From: Aquihabitans sp. G128
GTDB lineage: Bacteria; Actinomycetota; Acidimicrobiia; Acidimicrobiales; Iamiaceae
Direction: 5' to 3'
DNA length: 64,000 nucleotides
Assembly (NCBI RefSeq): GCF_019048865.1
Contig: NZ_CP077604.1
Coordinates: forward strand, 3,100,001 to 3,164,000
A program made the translations under genes and the position numbers. The notes below the pieces were generated by a model. That model did no database searches. It saw nothing but the letters and a program-made list of their open reading frames with translations, and was not told the DNA's origin. Below, piece by piece: positions 16,974 to 24,874 of this stretch; position 1 is the stretch's first letter; each line of letters starts with the position of its first letter.

Positions 16974-18417
16974 GTGCCCCTGGATCGCGGCCGACCGGAG
17001 CCGCTCTACGTGCAGCTCGCCGACCTGCTGGCCGAGCAGATCGACGCCGGGGTCTACCGACCCGGCGAGCGGATCCCGTCGGTCCGCCGCCTGCGCGAGC
17101 AGCACGACGTGAGCCTCACCACCGCGGTGGAGGCCGGTCGGGTCCTCGAGGCCCGGGGCCTGGTCCGCAACCGACCGCGATCGGGGGCGTTCGTGATCCG
17201 GCCGGCTGAGAGCGGGGCCCAACCGCCGGCGGCGGCCAGCGCGTCCTTGCGCACCCGCCGGGTCGACGCACCCCTCTCCCTGCGGCTGAACCTGGGCATC
17301 GGCAACCCGCAGCGCCCCACCCTCGGCGCCGCCGTCCAGGGGCCGGAGCTGATGGCGGTCCCGGCGCTCAACCGCCTCCTCTCCCAAGCCCTGCGGCTGC
17401 GGCCGACCGAGTGCCACTCCTACGACGCCCCACCCGGCAGCCCGGACCTGCGCCGGGCCATCGCCCAGCGCGGCACCGACGCCGGGTACCGCGTCACCGC
17501 CGACGACGTGGTGATCACCAGCGGCGCCAAGGAGGCGGTGTACCTCTCGATCCGGGCGGTGACCCGCCCCGGCGACACGGTGGCCATCGAGAGCCCCGCG
17601 TACTACGCCCTCCTCGAGGTCCTCGCCTCGCTGCAGCTGCGGGTGGTCGAGGTGCCGAGCCACCCGGTCCGCGGCATCGACCTGGCCGCCCTCGCCAACG
17701 TCCTCGACCGCCACGCCATCGCCGCGGTGGCGCTGGTGTCGAACTACTCCAACCCGAGCGGCTCGTGCATGGCCGACGACGACAAGCGCGCCCTCGTCGA
17801 CCTGCTCGACCTGCACGACGTCCCCCTCGTCGAGGACGACGTGTACGGCGACCTGGCCTTCGACGGCGTGCGCCCCAAGGCCATCAAGGCCTTCGACACC
17901 CAGGGCCGCGTCCTCTACTGCGCGTCGTTCTCCAAGACCCTCTCCCCCGGCCTGCGCGTGGGCTGGGCCATCCCCGGTCGCCACCAGGGCGCGCTGGAGC
18001 ACCTCAAGCTGGTGGTGAACCAGGCCACGGCCACCGCGCCGCAGCTGGCCGTAGCGGCCTTCCTCGAGACGGGCGGCTTCGACCGCCACCTCCGCCGGGT
18101 GCGGCGCCTCTACCGAGACCAGCTCGACCAGGTGACCCACGCCGTCGAGCGCCACCTCCCGCCCGACACCCGCCACACCGCACCGCACGGGGGCCACGTC
18201 CTCTGGGTCCAGGTCCCCGGCCTCGACGCCCTCGCCCTCTACGACACCGCCGCCGCCCAGGGCGTGCACATCGCCCCCCGGCCCCCTCTTCTCGGCCCGG
18301 CGAGGCTTCGCCGACCACCTCCGCCTCAACACCGGCTTCCCGTTCACCGACGACACCGACCGCCAGCTCGCCCTCCTCGGTCGCCTCATCGACGACCAGC
18401 GCCGAACGGCCCGCTGA
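16974..18417 (+). pseudogene. MocR-type regulator (GntR domain + aminotransferase), frameshifted near the end
   Basis: The GTG start is followed by a GntR winged helix (residues 1-75, ERIPSVRRLREQHDVS) and then an aminotransferase-I domain with the PLP lysine at K321 (SFSKTLSPGLRVGW). After ..GVHIAP the family C-terminus continues in the next frame (GPLFSARRGFADHLRLNTGF, stop 18415-18417). The two parts join if the C6 run at 18274-18279 loses one C. As given, the frame runs on to an unrelated end at 18530. Probably intact in the organism. MocR proteins are PLP-binding regulators; here it likely controls the divergent MTHFR-like gene. Confidence 0.8.
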
Positions 18418-18526
18418 CCCCGGAACGGCCCGGCCCGGCGGTCACCCGCACCCGTAGCGCCACCGGGTGCGCCAAGCGGCGGGCCGCCGCCTCCAACGGA
18501 CGCCTTTCCGCTGGGACGCAGGTGTG

Positions 18527-18540
18527 TTAGGTATGCCTAA
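18527..18540. promoter_or_regulatory. Iron box TTAGGTATGCCTAA
   Basis: A 14-nt near-palindrome (arms TTAGG / CCTAA) 73 nt upstream of the siderophore-interacting protein gene. It resembles the half-sites of DtxR/IdeR operators, so iron-dependent repression is likely. Shorter than the usual 19-bp actinobacterial consensus. Confidence 0.6.
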
Positions 18541-18613
18541 TATCGGACGGTCGTCCTGGTGGGTCCAGCTCGACCGGACGCTGGATCCCCCTCCACCCCC
18601 TTGCGGAGCACCG

Positions 18614-19756
18614 ATGCCTGAAGCCCCTGCCGACGCGACGACCACCATCGCCGAGCAGCTGGCCGCCCAGCAGGTGATGCTGCTCGAGACCCTCAACGGC
18701 CTCTACGACGACGCCACCCTGCTCGTGGGCCGGATCCTCTGCGACCGGCGCGACGCCACGGTGGCGACGGCGCGCTCGGTCACCCTCGACGGCATCGAGC
18801 TGCACCTCACCGGGCCCGACGGCGACGACGTGGCCACCGTGCCGCTGCCCGCCCCGCTCAACCACCTCGACGAGCTGTTCCTCCTCTTCTTCGCCCTGGT
18901 CATCGAGGCCCGCGAGCGGTCCGGCGAGGAGGGCACCACCTCGGTCGAGCAGGTCATCGCCAGCGCCAGCGGCTACCGCACGTTCCTCACGTCGGTCTCC
19001 GCGGTCGAGGACGTCAACCCGCACCTGCGACAGGTGACGTTCCAGGGCGGCGGCCTGACCGACGGCTTCGCCCCGGTGGGCCCCGACACGTTCCTCTACC
19101 TGCTGCTGCCCCCGCCCGGCCGGACCGAGCTGACGATCGGCGCCGACTTCTCGTGGGAGGCGGCGCGGTCGATGCCGCCGGAGGACCAGCCGGTGGGGGC
19201 GTATTACACGCTGCGGCGCTGGCGGCCGGAGGAGGCCGAGCTCGACATCCTCATGGTCCTGCACGGCGACACCGGCCCGGCCTCGGCGTGGGCCGAGCGG
19301 GTGGCGGTCGGCGACGAGGTCGCCCTCTGGGGCCCTCGCACCTCGTGGAGCCCGCCCGCCGGCACCGACTCCTACCTCCTCGTGGCCGACGAGACCGGCC
19401 TGCCCGCCGTCGCCGTCATCCTCGAGACGCTGCCCGCCGGTGTGCCCACCCAGGTCGTGGCCGAGGTCGACGACATCTCGACCCGCCAAGAGCTCCCGTC
19501 TGGCGACCACATCACCGTCACCTGGCTGCACCGGGACGGCGCCGAGGCCGGCACCACCACCGCCCTCGCCGACACGGTCCGCTCGCTCCCCCAGCCGTCG
19601 GCGGCCACCTACGTCTGGGGCGGCGCCGAGAGCCGCGCCGTCACCCAGGTCCGCCGCCACGTCCGCGACACCTGGGGCCTCCCCAAGGACCAGGTCTCCC
19701 TCGTCGGCTACTGGCGCCACCGCGCCCACGAACACGACCCCGACCTCGAAGACTGA
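18614..19756 (+). CDS. Siderophore-interacting FAD/NAD(P)H reductase
   Basis: This encodes 380 aa from ATG 18614. The first ~115 residues are an extra N-terminal domain not recognised here. Then come a SIP FAD-binding barrel (RTFLTSVSAVEDVNPHLRQV, GPDTFLYLLLP) with a YYTLRRWRPEEAELDILMV flavin motif, and a C-terminal SIP domain (SYLLVADETGLPAVAVILE, TYVWGGAESRAVTQVRRH). The family reduces Fe(III)-siderophores in the cytoplasm to release iron. The iron box at 18527 supports this role. The N-terminal extension is unusual. Confidence 0.87.
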   Translation: MPEAPADATTTIAEQLAAQQVMLLETLNGLYDDATLLVGRILCDRRDATVATARSVTLDGIELHLTGPDGDDVATVPLPAPLNHLDELFLLFFALVIEARERSGEEGTTSVEQVIASASGYRTFLTSVSAVEDVNPHLRQVTFQGGGLTDGFAPVGPDTFLYLLLPPPGRTELTIGADFSWEAARSMPPEDQPVGAYYTLRRWRPEEAELDILMVLHGDTGPASAWAERVAVGDEVALWGPRTSWSPPAGTDSYLLVADETGLPAVAVILETLPAGVPTQVVAEVDDISTRQELPSGDHITVTWLHRDGAEAGTTTALADTVRSLPQPSAATYVWGGAESRAVTQVRRHVRDTWGLPKDQVSLVGYWRHRAHEHDPDLED

Positions 19757-19828
19757 TCTGCTGAACCGCTGACCGCCGGCCGAGCCAGCGCAGGCGACGA
19801 GGTGCGCAGGGTGGACCCGATAACGAGG

Positions 19829-19850
19829 AGAGGCCCCCGGAGGGGCCTCT
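19829..19850 (-). terminator. Hairpin terminator after tRNA-Arg
   Basis: 9-bp stem AGAGGCCCC / GGGGCCTCT with a four-base loop, 17 nt beyond the CCA end of the minus-strand tRNA. No long T-tract. Confidence 0.6.
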
Positions 19851-19866
19851 GACCTGCGTATTGCTC

Positions 19867-19943
19867 TGGCGCGCTTGGAGGGACTCGAACCCCCAACCTT
19901 CTGATCCGTAGTCAGATGCTCTCTCCAATTGAGCTACAAGCGC
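19867..19943 (-). tRNA. tRNA-Arg (anticodon ACG)
   Basis: A 77-nt cloverleaf on the minus strand: acceptor GCGCTTG / CAAGCGC, D-arm AGCTCAATTGGAGAGAGC, anticodon loop CTACGGA within CTGACTACGGATCAG, T-arm GGTTCGAGTCC, discriminator G and encoded CCA. The ACG anticodon (A34 normally edited to inosine) reads CGN arginine codons. Confidence 0.93.
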
Positions 19944-20035
19944 TTGGAGGTGCCGGGTCACCCTAGTCGGGGCCTTCGGTGAGGGGCCAACGGGGATCGG
20001 TCCCGACGGCGGGATGATCGCCGCCGGCTCGGTGG

Positions 20036-20584
20036 TTGCACGTCTCCGTGGACGTGCTCGGGGTGTCAGGGAGCTTGCAGGCAGCGTCGAGCAACCTGCT
20101 CGTGTTGGGAACGGTGGCCGACCGCCTCCCAGCCGGCACGGCCTTCCACGTCTTCGCCAGCACCGGCGACCTGCCGGCGTTCAACCCGGACCTCGACGTC
20201 GAGCCGGCGCCCGAGGCCGTCGCCCGCTGGCGCGCCGAGCTGGCCGCCGCCGACGCCGTGGTGGTGGCCACGCCCGAGTACGCCCACAGCTACCCCGGCC
20301 ACCTGAAGAACGCCCTCGACTGGGTTGTGGGCTCGGGCGAGCTAGTGGACAAGCCGGTCCTGCTCATCACCGCCGGGCCCGGCGGCGGGGTCAAGGCCCG
20401 CGAGGCGCTGTCGCCCGTGCTCAAGGTCATCTCGAGCGACCTGGTCGGCGCAATCTCCATTGCCGCCGTGCGCCAGAAGTACGACGGCACCGAGCTCGTC
20501 GACGCCGACGCCCTCGCCCTGGTCGACCAAGGCCTCGCCGCCCTCGTAGCCGCCGCCTCGGCGAGGAGCACGCCCGAGGCGTGA
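20036..20584 (+). CDS. NADPH-dependent FMN reductase-like flavoprotein
   Basis: This encodes 182 aa from TTG 20036; GTG 20048 is an equally possible start and neither has a clear ribosome site. It shows the flavodoxin-like LGVSGSLQAASSN phosphate-binding loop and the family motif VVATPEYAHSYPGHLKNALDWVVG. Members are homodimeric quinone or azo reductases or FMN reductases. It stands alone; physiological substrate unknown. Confidence 0.85.
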   Translation: MHVSVDVLGVSGSLQAASSNLLVLGTVADRLPAGTAFHVFASTGDLPAFNPDLDVEPAPEAVARWRAELAAADAVVVATPEYAHSYPGHLKNALDWVVGSGELVDKPVLLITAGPGGGVKAREALSPVLKVISSDLVGAISIAAVRQKYDGTELVDADALALVDQGLAALVAAASARSTPEA

Positions 20585-20624
20585 GCTTCGGCCCTCGGCA
20601 CTGCGCCCCGGCGACGCCAGGCTC

Positions 20625-20659
20625 GTGCACTTCACGGCGCTGAGCGCGGTCAACTGCAC
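20625..20659. repeat. 35-bp imperfect palindrome
   Basis: The core TGCACTTCACGGCGCT..AGCGCGGTCAACTGCA is an inverted repeat with 13 of 16 pairs, plus one further G-C pair outside. The three mismatches are spaced exactly three bases apart. It lies between the FMN reductase and the next gene. Could be an operator or an RNA hairpin. Confidence 0.5.
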
Positions 20660-20834
20660 ACACCTTCAAGAGCGAAGCACCGTCGGCTCGCGAGAGGCCG
20701 CCCAGCTTCCGCCGAGTCGATTCCGTCCACTGCGCTGGGCGCAGCCAGAACTGTCACCCCCCCTTGCCGATGATGGTGGGACCTTCCCGGCGGACTGCGG
20801 TCTGCGGTCCGCGTCTCGACTTGAGGAGGTTTCG

Positions 20835-21707
20835 ATGGCTCAGCCCATGCGACGGATGTGGACGACGATCGGCGGCGTCGATCTGAAGCTCTCGATCATG
20901 GTGGGCGCCGACTTCGTGCCCGGCGCCCATTGCTGGTGGCCGCTGCACCGCGCCGCTCGGGTCGCCGCCCACGACGGGCACCCGGACCTGCTCCGCCTCG
21001 ACGAGTTCGCCTTCCTCGGCGTTCGGCGACGGCGTGGACGGAGCCTGGACCTGTGGGTCTACCTCCACGAACGGACAAGCGCTGAGCTGTTCGTCACCGC
21101 CGAAGGCGAGACCTTCAAGCTCACCGCCTCCCCCACCGACGTGGGCAACGGGCGCTTCACCAGCTGCCCGCCTGCGGACGCGGCGCGACACGCGGGGCTT
21201 CCGGACCTGCCGCTCGGGACCCTGCCGGAGTTCATCGTCGGCGTGCCACTCGAACGCACCGCCAAGAACTGGGGCCAGTTTCTCTCGGGCCCGCAGGCCC
21301 ACCCGCACGGCCCGAAGGCCGATCGGCTGCGCGCATTGCTCACCCACGATTGCTACGCCAGCGGTCGCCTCGTCCGGTGGCCGTTCGGACCGGGGACCCA
21401 CCGCCTCGGGATCGACCAACCGGTCGACGAGCTCGGACGCTGCGCCGACCATCGTTGCGACCGGTGCTACCGAGACCCGGGCCGCAGCCTCTTGCCCGAG
21501 ACGCTCGTCGCCATGGGCCGGTGCCTGCAGGACATCGACCGCCTCTTCACCGAACCCCGTCAACCCGACGCCGGGGCTGGCGCCCCTCCTCCGGCCGTGG
21601 CGCCGCCCTCGTTCCGACCGCCGACACCGGTGCGGCAGCGGCCGGCCTCCAGCTCGCCCTACCGGCCGTTGCGGCTGTCGTGGCCGCCGCCGCCGTCGAT
21701 GAACTGA
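20835..21707 (+). CDS. Hypothetical protein with Cys cluster
   Basis: This encodes 290 aa from ATG 20835, chosen because GAGGAGGT lies 5 nt upstream. I do not recognise a family. Visible: no signal peptide; a WTTIGGVDLKLSIMVGADFVPG start; LDLWVYLHERTSAELFVTAEG in the middle; near residue 210 a compact cluster CADHRCDRCYRDPGR with three Cys and a His that could bind zinc; and a Pro-rich tail ending in SWPPPPSMN. Codon use is ordinary for the window. Confidence 0.65.
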   Translation: MAQPMRRMWTTIGGVDLKLSIMVGADFVPGAHCWWPLHRAARVAAHDGHPDLLRLDEFAFLGVRRRRGRSLDLWVYLHERTSAELFVTAEGETFKLTASPTDVGNGRFTSCPPADAARHAGLPDLPLGTLPEFIVGVPLERTAKNWGQFLSGPQAHPHGPKADRLRALLTHDCYASGRLVRWPFGPGTHRLGIDQPVDELGRCADHRCDRCYRDPGRSLLPETLVAMGRCLQDIDRLFTEPRQPDAGAGAPPPAVAPPSFRPPTPVRQRPASSSPYRPLRLSWPPPPSMN

Positions 21708-21713
21708 GGCGAG

Positions 21714-22529
21714 CTACCAGCCGGGCGGGAGGTTGGTGAAGTCGGGGGTGCGGCCCTCGGCGAAGGCGGCGAGGGCCTCGCTGTTGGCGGGGCCGCCCAT
21801 GAGCTCCACGAAGCACTGGTTCTCGCGCTCGCGGGCCGCAGCGATCTCGGCCTTGAGCGGGGCGACCATGACCCGCTTGCAGGCGGTGAGGCTGGAGATG
21901 GGCTTGGCAGCCAGCACCTCGGCGTGGCGGCGGGCCTCGGCGATGAGGTCATCGGGCTCGGCCAGCTTCCACACCAGGCCCATCTGGTGGGCCTCCTCGG
22001 CGCTGAGCCACTCGCTGCTGAGCAGCGCCCACGTGGCGGCCTGGTGGCCGAGGAGGCGGGGGAGGAGGAAGCTCGAGGCCGCTTCGGGGGCGACGGCCAG
22101 CTGCGTGAACGGGCACTTGAGCTTGGCCGTCGTGCTCATGAAGGCCAGGTCGGCGAAGCCCAGGATGGTGGTGCCGATGCCGAGGCCCAGGCCGTTGACC
22201 GCCACCACGAGCGGCTTGGGGAAGTCGACCAGGGTGTCGATGAGGCCGAGGAAGCCGTGCTTGCCCTCGACGTAGGAGTCGGGGTCCATGACCCGGCTGG
22301 CCATCTCCACCAGGTCGGTGCCGGCGCAGAACGCCCGGCCGGCGCCGGTGAGCAGCACCACGGCGATGCTCGGGTCCTCGGCAGCATCGATCAGGCCGTC
22401 GGTGAGGGCGTCGTAGAGCGCCTCGTTGCAGGCGTTGAGCTGGTCGGGCCGGTTGAGCGTGAGGGTGCGCACGCGGGCCTCGTCGGCCACCAGGAGCGGT
22501 GGGGCGTCGGTGGTGGCATCGATGGTCAC
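21714..22529 (-). CDS. Enoyl-CoA hydratase/isomerase
   Basis: This 271-aa crotonase-fold protein has the oxyanion-hole segments GRAFCAGTDLVEMA and GLGLGIGTTILGFADLAFM, and the C-terminal FVELMGGPANSEALAAFAEGR. GTG 22529 was chosen with AGGGGA upstream. It has PEAASSFLLPRLLGHQAA, close to the pattern in peroxisomal-type isomerase or hydratase members, so either hydration or double-bond isomerisation of acyl-CoAs is possible. Monocistronic here. Confidence 0.88.
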   Translation of the reverse strand: MTIDATTDAPPLLVADEARVRTLTLNRPDQLNACNEALYDALTDGLIDAAEDPSIAVVLLTGAGRAFCAGTDLVEMASRVMDPDSYVEGKHGFLGLIDTLVDFPKPLVVAVNGLGLGIGTTILGFADLAFMSTTAKLKCPFTQLAVAPEAASSFLLPRLLGHQAATWALLSSEWLSAEEAHQMGLVWKLAEPDDLIAEARRHAEVLAAKPISSLTACKRVMVAPLKAEIAAARERENQCFVELMGGPANSEALAAFAEGRTPDFTNLPPGW

Positions 22530-22640
22530 GAGGGGTCCCCTGTCGGCACGGCGGCGATCTGACGGGTCGTCAGGGACCAGATGTTGGCGGGCGCAGGCTC
22601 GGTCCGCCACTCCGACCGGAGCATCCGACCGCCGTCGATC

Positions 22641-22675
22641 AAAACGGCGACACCCGCCCCGAGGGGCGGGTGTCG
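22641..22675 (-). terminator. Intrinsic terminator of the lytic transglycosylase gene
   Basis: On the minus strand CGACACCCGCCC, loop CTCG, GGGCGGGTGTCG, then CCG and TTTT. A 12-bp stem with tetraloop and short U-tract, 26 nt after the stop at 22701. Confidence 0.75.
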
Positions 22676-22700
22676 ATCAGATCGTGTGAGCGGAGCCCGA

Positions 22701-23168
22701 TCAGGCGGGGCAACCGCCGCCGCGCTGGGCGCCGCTGCCGATGCGCCAGGGCTGCCAACCGTCGCCCCAGTAGCGGAACGCCTCGTTCGAGAGGCCCTTG
22801 GCCACCCGAGCGTTCTTGTACGGGTCCTTCATCTCGGAGAACTCGTAGCCGTAGGTGGCCTTGATCCACTTGGCGTGGCTCGGCATGAGCTGGAAGAGGC
22901 CCGTGGCGCCGCTGCTCTTGTTCACCGCGCCGGCCTGGAAGTTCGACTCCCGGTCGACGATGCGCTCGGCGCAGTCGGTGTTCTTGCCCCAGTACTTCGC
23001 GATGGCGTCCTTGGCCGTCTCCTCCGGGCTGCACGCCGTGGTGGCGAAGGCGACCGTGAGCAGAGCCAGGAGCGGCAGCACCACCCGGAGGGCGGTGCGG
23101 CGACGTCGCGCCACGGTCGTGGGGACCGAGAGGTCCTCGCTGGCCGCGGTGTGCTGGGGGTTGCTCAC
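22701..23168 (-). CDS. Secreted lytic transglycosylase (SLT domain)
   Basis: This encodes 155 aa from GTG 23168 with AGGAG upstream. Basic residues ARRRRT precede a hydrophobic signal segment VVLPLLALLTVAFATTAC; the Cys could be a lipidation site although the box TTAC is not ideal. The mature part holds the lysozyme-like SLT core DRESNFQAGAVNKSSGATGLFQLMP with catalytic Glu, followed by WIKATYGYEF and a family C-terminus. Predicted to cleave peptidoglycan glycan strands in the cell envelope. An intrinsic terminator follows. Confidence 0.85.
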   Translation of the reverse strand: MSNPQHTAASEDLSVPTTVARRRRTALRVVLPLLALLTVAFATTACSPEETAKDAIAKYWGKNTDCAERIVDRESNFQAGAVNKSSGATGLFQLMPSHAKWIKATYGYEFSEMKDPYKNARVAKGLSNEAFRYWGDGWQPWRIGSGAQRGGGCPA

Positions 23169-23566
23169 GTTCTGGGACTCCTGGATCGAGGGACCCGTTC
23201 GCTCGGAAGCGGATGCGGCTTCCGGTCGGGACCGGGGGCGCCGCAGGCGCTGAGCGGGTGGGGGTGGGCTCCGCAACGGAGGCCCCCGCACAGCTGGACG
23301 GGTGGAACGACCGACATGATTGTCGCATCGGTAACGCAAATGCAACATCCGTCGCGGGGTCGTGACCCATGTCCCAGGTCCGTCACGGAGGTGGCCACCA
23401 GGTGTCGAGGCGGCGATCTGGCCCCCTACCAGGGCCGATCCGCAGGGACCGCCGGGCAGCCCGGCGACCGGGTGTCCGAAAGGTCCGGTGAAGAAAAATC
23501 TCGGCGTCGCCGGCAGACCCGAGCCATCGCTCCGGCGCGTGGCGGCCACCGCACGCCGGGCGCGAA
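23169..23566. other. 398-nt gap without a gene
   Basis: No convincing coding frame. The section around 23318-23348 is markedly AT-richer than its surroundings and probably holds the promoter of the transglycosylase gene on the minus strand. I looked for a cyclic-di-AMP riboswitch, which is common before such genes, and could not identify its conserved core. Confidence 0.4.
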
Positions 23567-23594
23567 GGGACCCCGGCCCGAAGGCCGGGGTCCC
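23567..23594 (-). terminator. UUCG-loop terminator after tRNA-Ser(GCT)
   Basis: Perfect 12-bp stem GGGACCCCGGCC / GGCCGGGGTCCC with a TTCG tetraloop on the minus strand, 2 nt after the CCA end of the tRNA. Confidence 0.75.
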
Positions 23595-23596
23595 GT

Positions 23597-23688
23597 TGGC
23601 GGAGAGGGTGGGATTTGAACCCACGGACGGTTTGACCCGTCACCTCCTTAGCAGGGAGGCCCGATCGGCCTGACTCCGGCACCTCTCC
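23597..23688 (-). tRNA. tRNA-Ser (anticodon GCT)
   Basis: A 92-nt class II tRNA on the minus strand: acceptor GGAGAGG / CCCTCTCC region, long variable arm (GACGGGTCAAACCGTC), anticodon stem-loop CCTCCCTGCTAAGGAGG with GCT, T-arm GGGTTCAAATCCC, discriminator G and encoded CCA. Reads AGC/AGT. Confidence 0.93.
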
Positions 23689-23791
23689 GTGTTGCGCCTC
23701 GCATGGTACACAGCCCAGCCCGCCGGACTCCCACGCGATCGGCCCCGCAACGGTCTGGGGCCTCGGCCGACCGACGCCTACGATGACCGGC

Positions 23792-23877
23792 GGAGCGGTG
23801 GCAGAGCGGACGATTGCACCGGTCTTGAAAACCGGCGACCGAAAGGTTCGAGGGTTCGAATCCCTCCCGCTCCGCCA
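23792..23877 (+). tRNA. tRNA-Ser (anticodon TGA)
   Basis: An 86-nt class II tRNA: acceptor GGAGCGG / CCGCTCC, anticodon stem-loop CCGGTCTTGAAAACCGG with TGA, variable arm CGACCGAAAGGTTCG, T-arm GGGTTCGAATCCC, discriminator G, encoded CCA. Divergent from the other tRNA-Ser about 100 nt away. Reads TCN codons, chiefly TCA. Confidence 0.93.
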
Positions 23878-24002
23878 AGGTGGTCGTCAGTCCACACGAT
23901 CGGCGGATCGAGCCCAGGACCGCCCGGTGGGGCAGGCCGAGGCCCTGCCCCACTGCGATGTCCCTCGGAGGGGCGCAAAGCTCCCGAACTGGCGCTGGCT
24001 CG

Positions 24003-24249
24003 TCAGGTCTGCGGCCAGCGGGAACGACCCGCGGCGGTCTCGGACCAGCGGTGGCGCCAGGACCAGCCGAAGCCGATGACGGCGAGCACCACCACCAGCG
24101 CCCAGCCCAACGCAGCCATGACGGCCGCCTCGCCGATGCCGACGCCGACGCCGATGACGCCGGCGACTGCGCTGAAGGCGCACAGGATGCGGGAACCGCC
24201 CGGCGGAGCGCTCGCCCTCAGGCGTGTCCCGGACGTGCACGGTGGCCAT
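24003..24249 (-). pseudogene. Small membrane protein, apparent frameshift
   Basis: A frame from ATG 24249 (MATVHVRDTPEGERSA) and the next frame (GGSRILCAFSAVAGVIG, a membrane helix ..LGWALVVVLAVIGFGWSW.., stop 24003) join if one G is removed from the GGG near 24200. The joined product is about 81 aa with two hydrophobic helices. Alternatively the downstream frame alone is read from farther upstream (24308). No family recognised. Both parts show GC-rich third positions. Confidence 0.45.
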
Positions 24250-24322
24250 GGCCGCGTCCTACCCGCCGTCGGGCCGGCAGCAGCCTGGGACGACGTGCGA
24301 CGGCCCACTCAGCTGGTCACCG

Positions 24323-24874
24323 TCAGTCGCGGGCGCCGGCGCGGACGAGGACGAGGACGCCGGCGGCGAAGCCGATGAGGCCGAACACCGCGCCGACCAG
24401 GTGGTGGGCGACGTCGAAGCCCTCCATGCCCCAGCGATCGCGGGCGTAGCCGAGCATGCCGAGGCGCAGGGCGTTGGACACGAAGGTCACCAGGACCGAG
24501 CCCACGAGGCCCTCGATGGCCCGGCGGAGGCGGAACCGGCCCACCGCCACCAAGAAGGCCGCCAGGGCGAACAGGGGCACGAGGAGCGCGGTGACCGAGC
24601 ACATCGCCGTGATGCCCACGGCGTAGGGCCGGCCCGGCGCGCCGAGGTTGTAGTAGAGCCGGTCGCCGACGGCCAGCGACCCACCGGGGGTGACGAGGTC
24701 GAACAGCGGCCGGACCGCCGTGGCCTCCAGCGTCCGAGCGGCCTCGTTCCAGACGACCATGCTGAAGATCGCCGCCAGCAGGGCGACGGCCAGCACGGCC
24801 CGTCCGGCGCCCGCGGCGCCGCGACGGATGGGGTGCGCGGTGGCACCGGTGGTCAGCGCGGGGGTGGGGAGCAC
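24323..24874 (-). CDS. Exosortase/archaeosortase-family protease
   Basis: This 183-aa membrane protein starts at GTG 24874 and overlaps the glycosyltransferase end by 22 nt. The three residues expected for exosortase catalysis are present in order: Cys92 (TAMCSVTALLVPLF), Arg137 (VSNALRLGMLGYA) and His157/158 (FDVAHHLVGAVFGL), each next to a membrane helix. Exosortases are transpeptidase-like enzymes that process C-terminal sorting signals of secreted proteins. The neighbouring GT2, the tiny helix protein and the secreted protein at 26534 make a plausible dedicated surface-display locus. Confidence 0.72.
   Translation of the reverse strand: MLPTPALTTGATAHPIRRGAAGAGRAVLAVALLAAIFSMVVWNEAARTLEATAVRPLFDLVTPGGSLAVGDRLYYNLGAPGRPYAVGITAMCSVTALLVPLFALAAFLVAVGRFRLRRAIEGLVGSVLVTFVSNALRLGMLGYARDRWGMEGFDVAHHLVGAVFGLIGFAAGVLVLVRAGARD

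Noticed and set aside
22975..23350. Possible cyclic-di-AMP riboswitch upstream of the lytic transglycosylase
   Set aside because: The conserved core could not be identified by eye; a covariance-model search would be decisive.
19867..23877. Integrated element at the tRNA genes
   Set aside because: No integrase, no duplicated tRNA 3' ends and no shift in composition were seen around the three tRNA genes.
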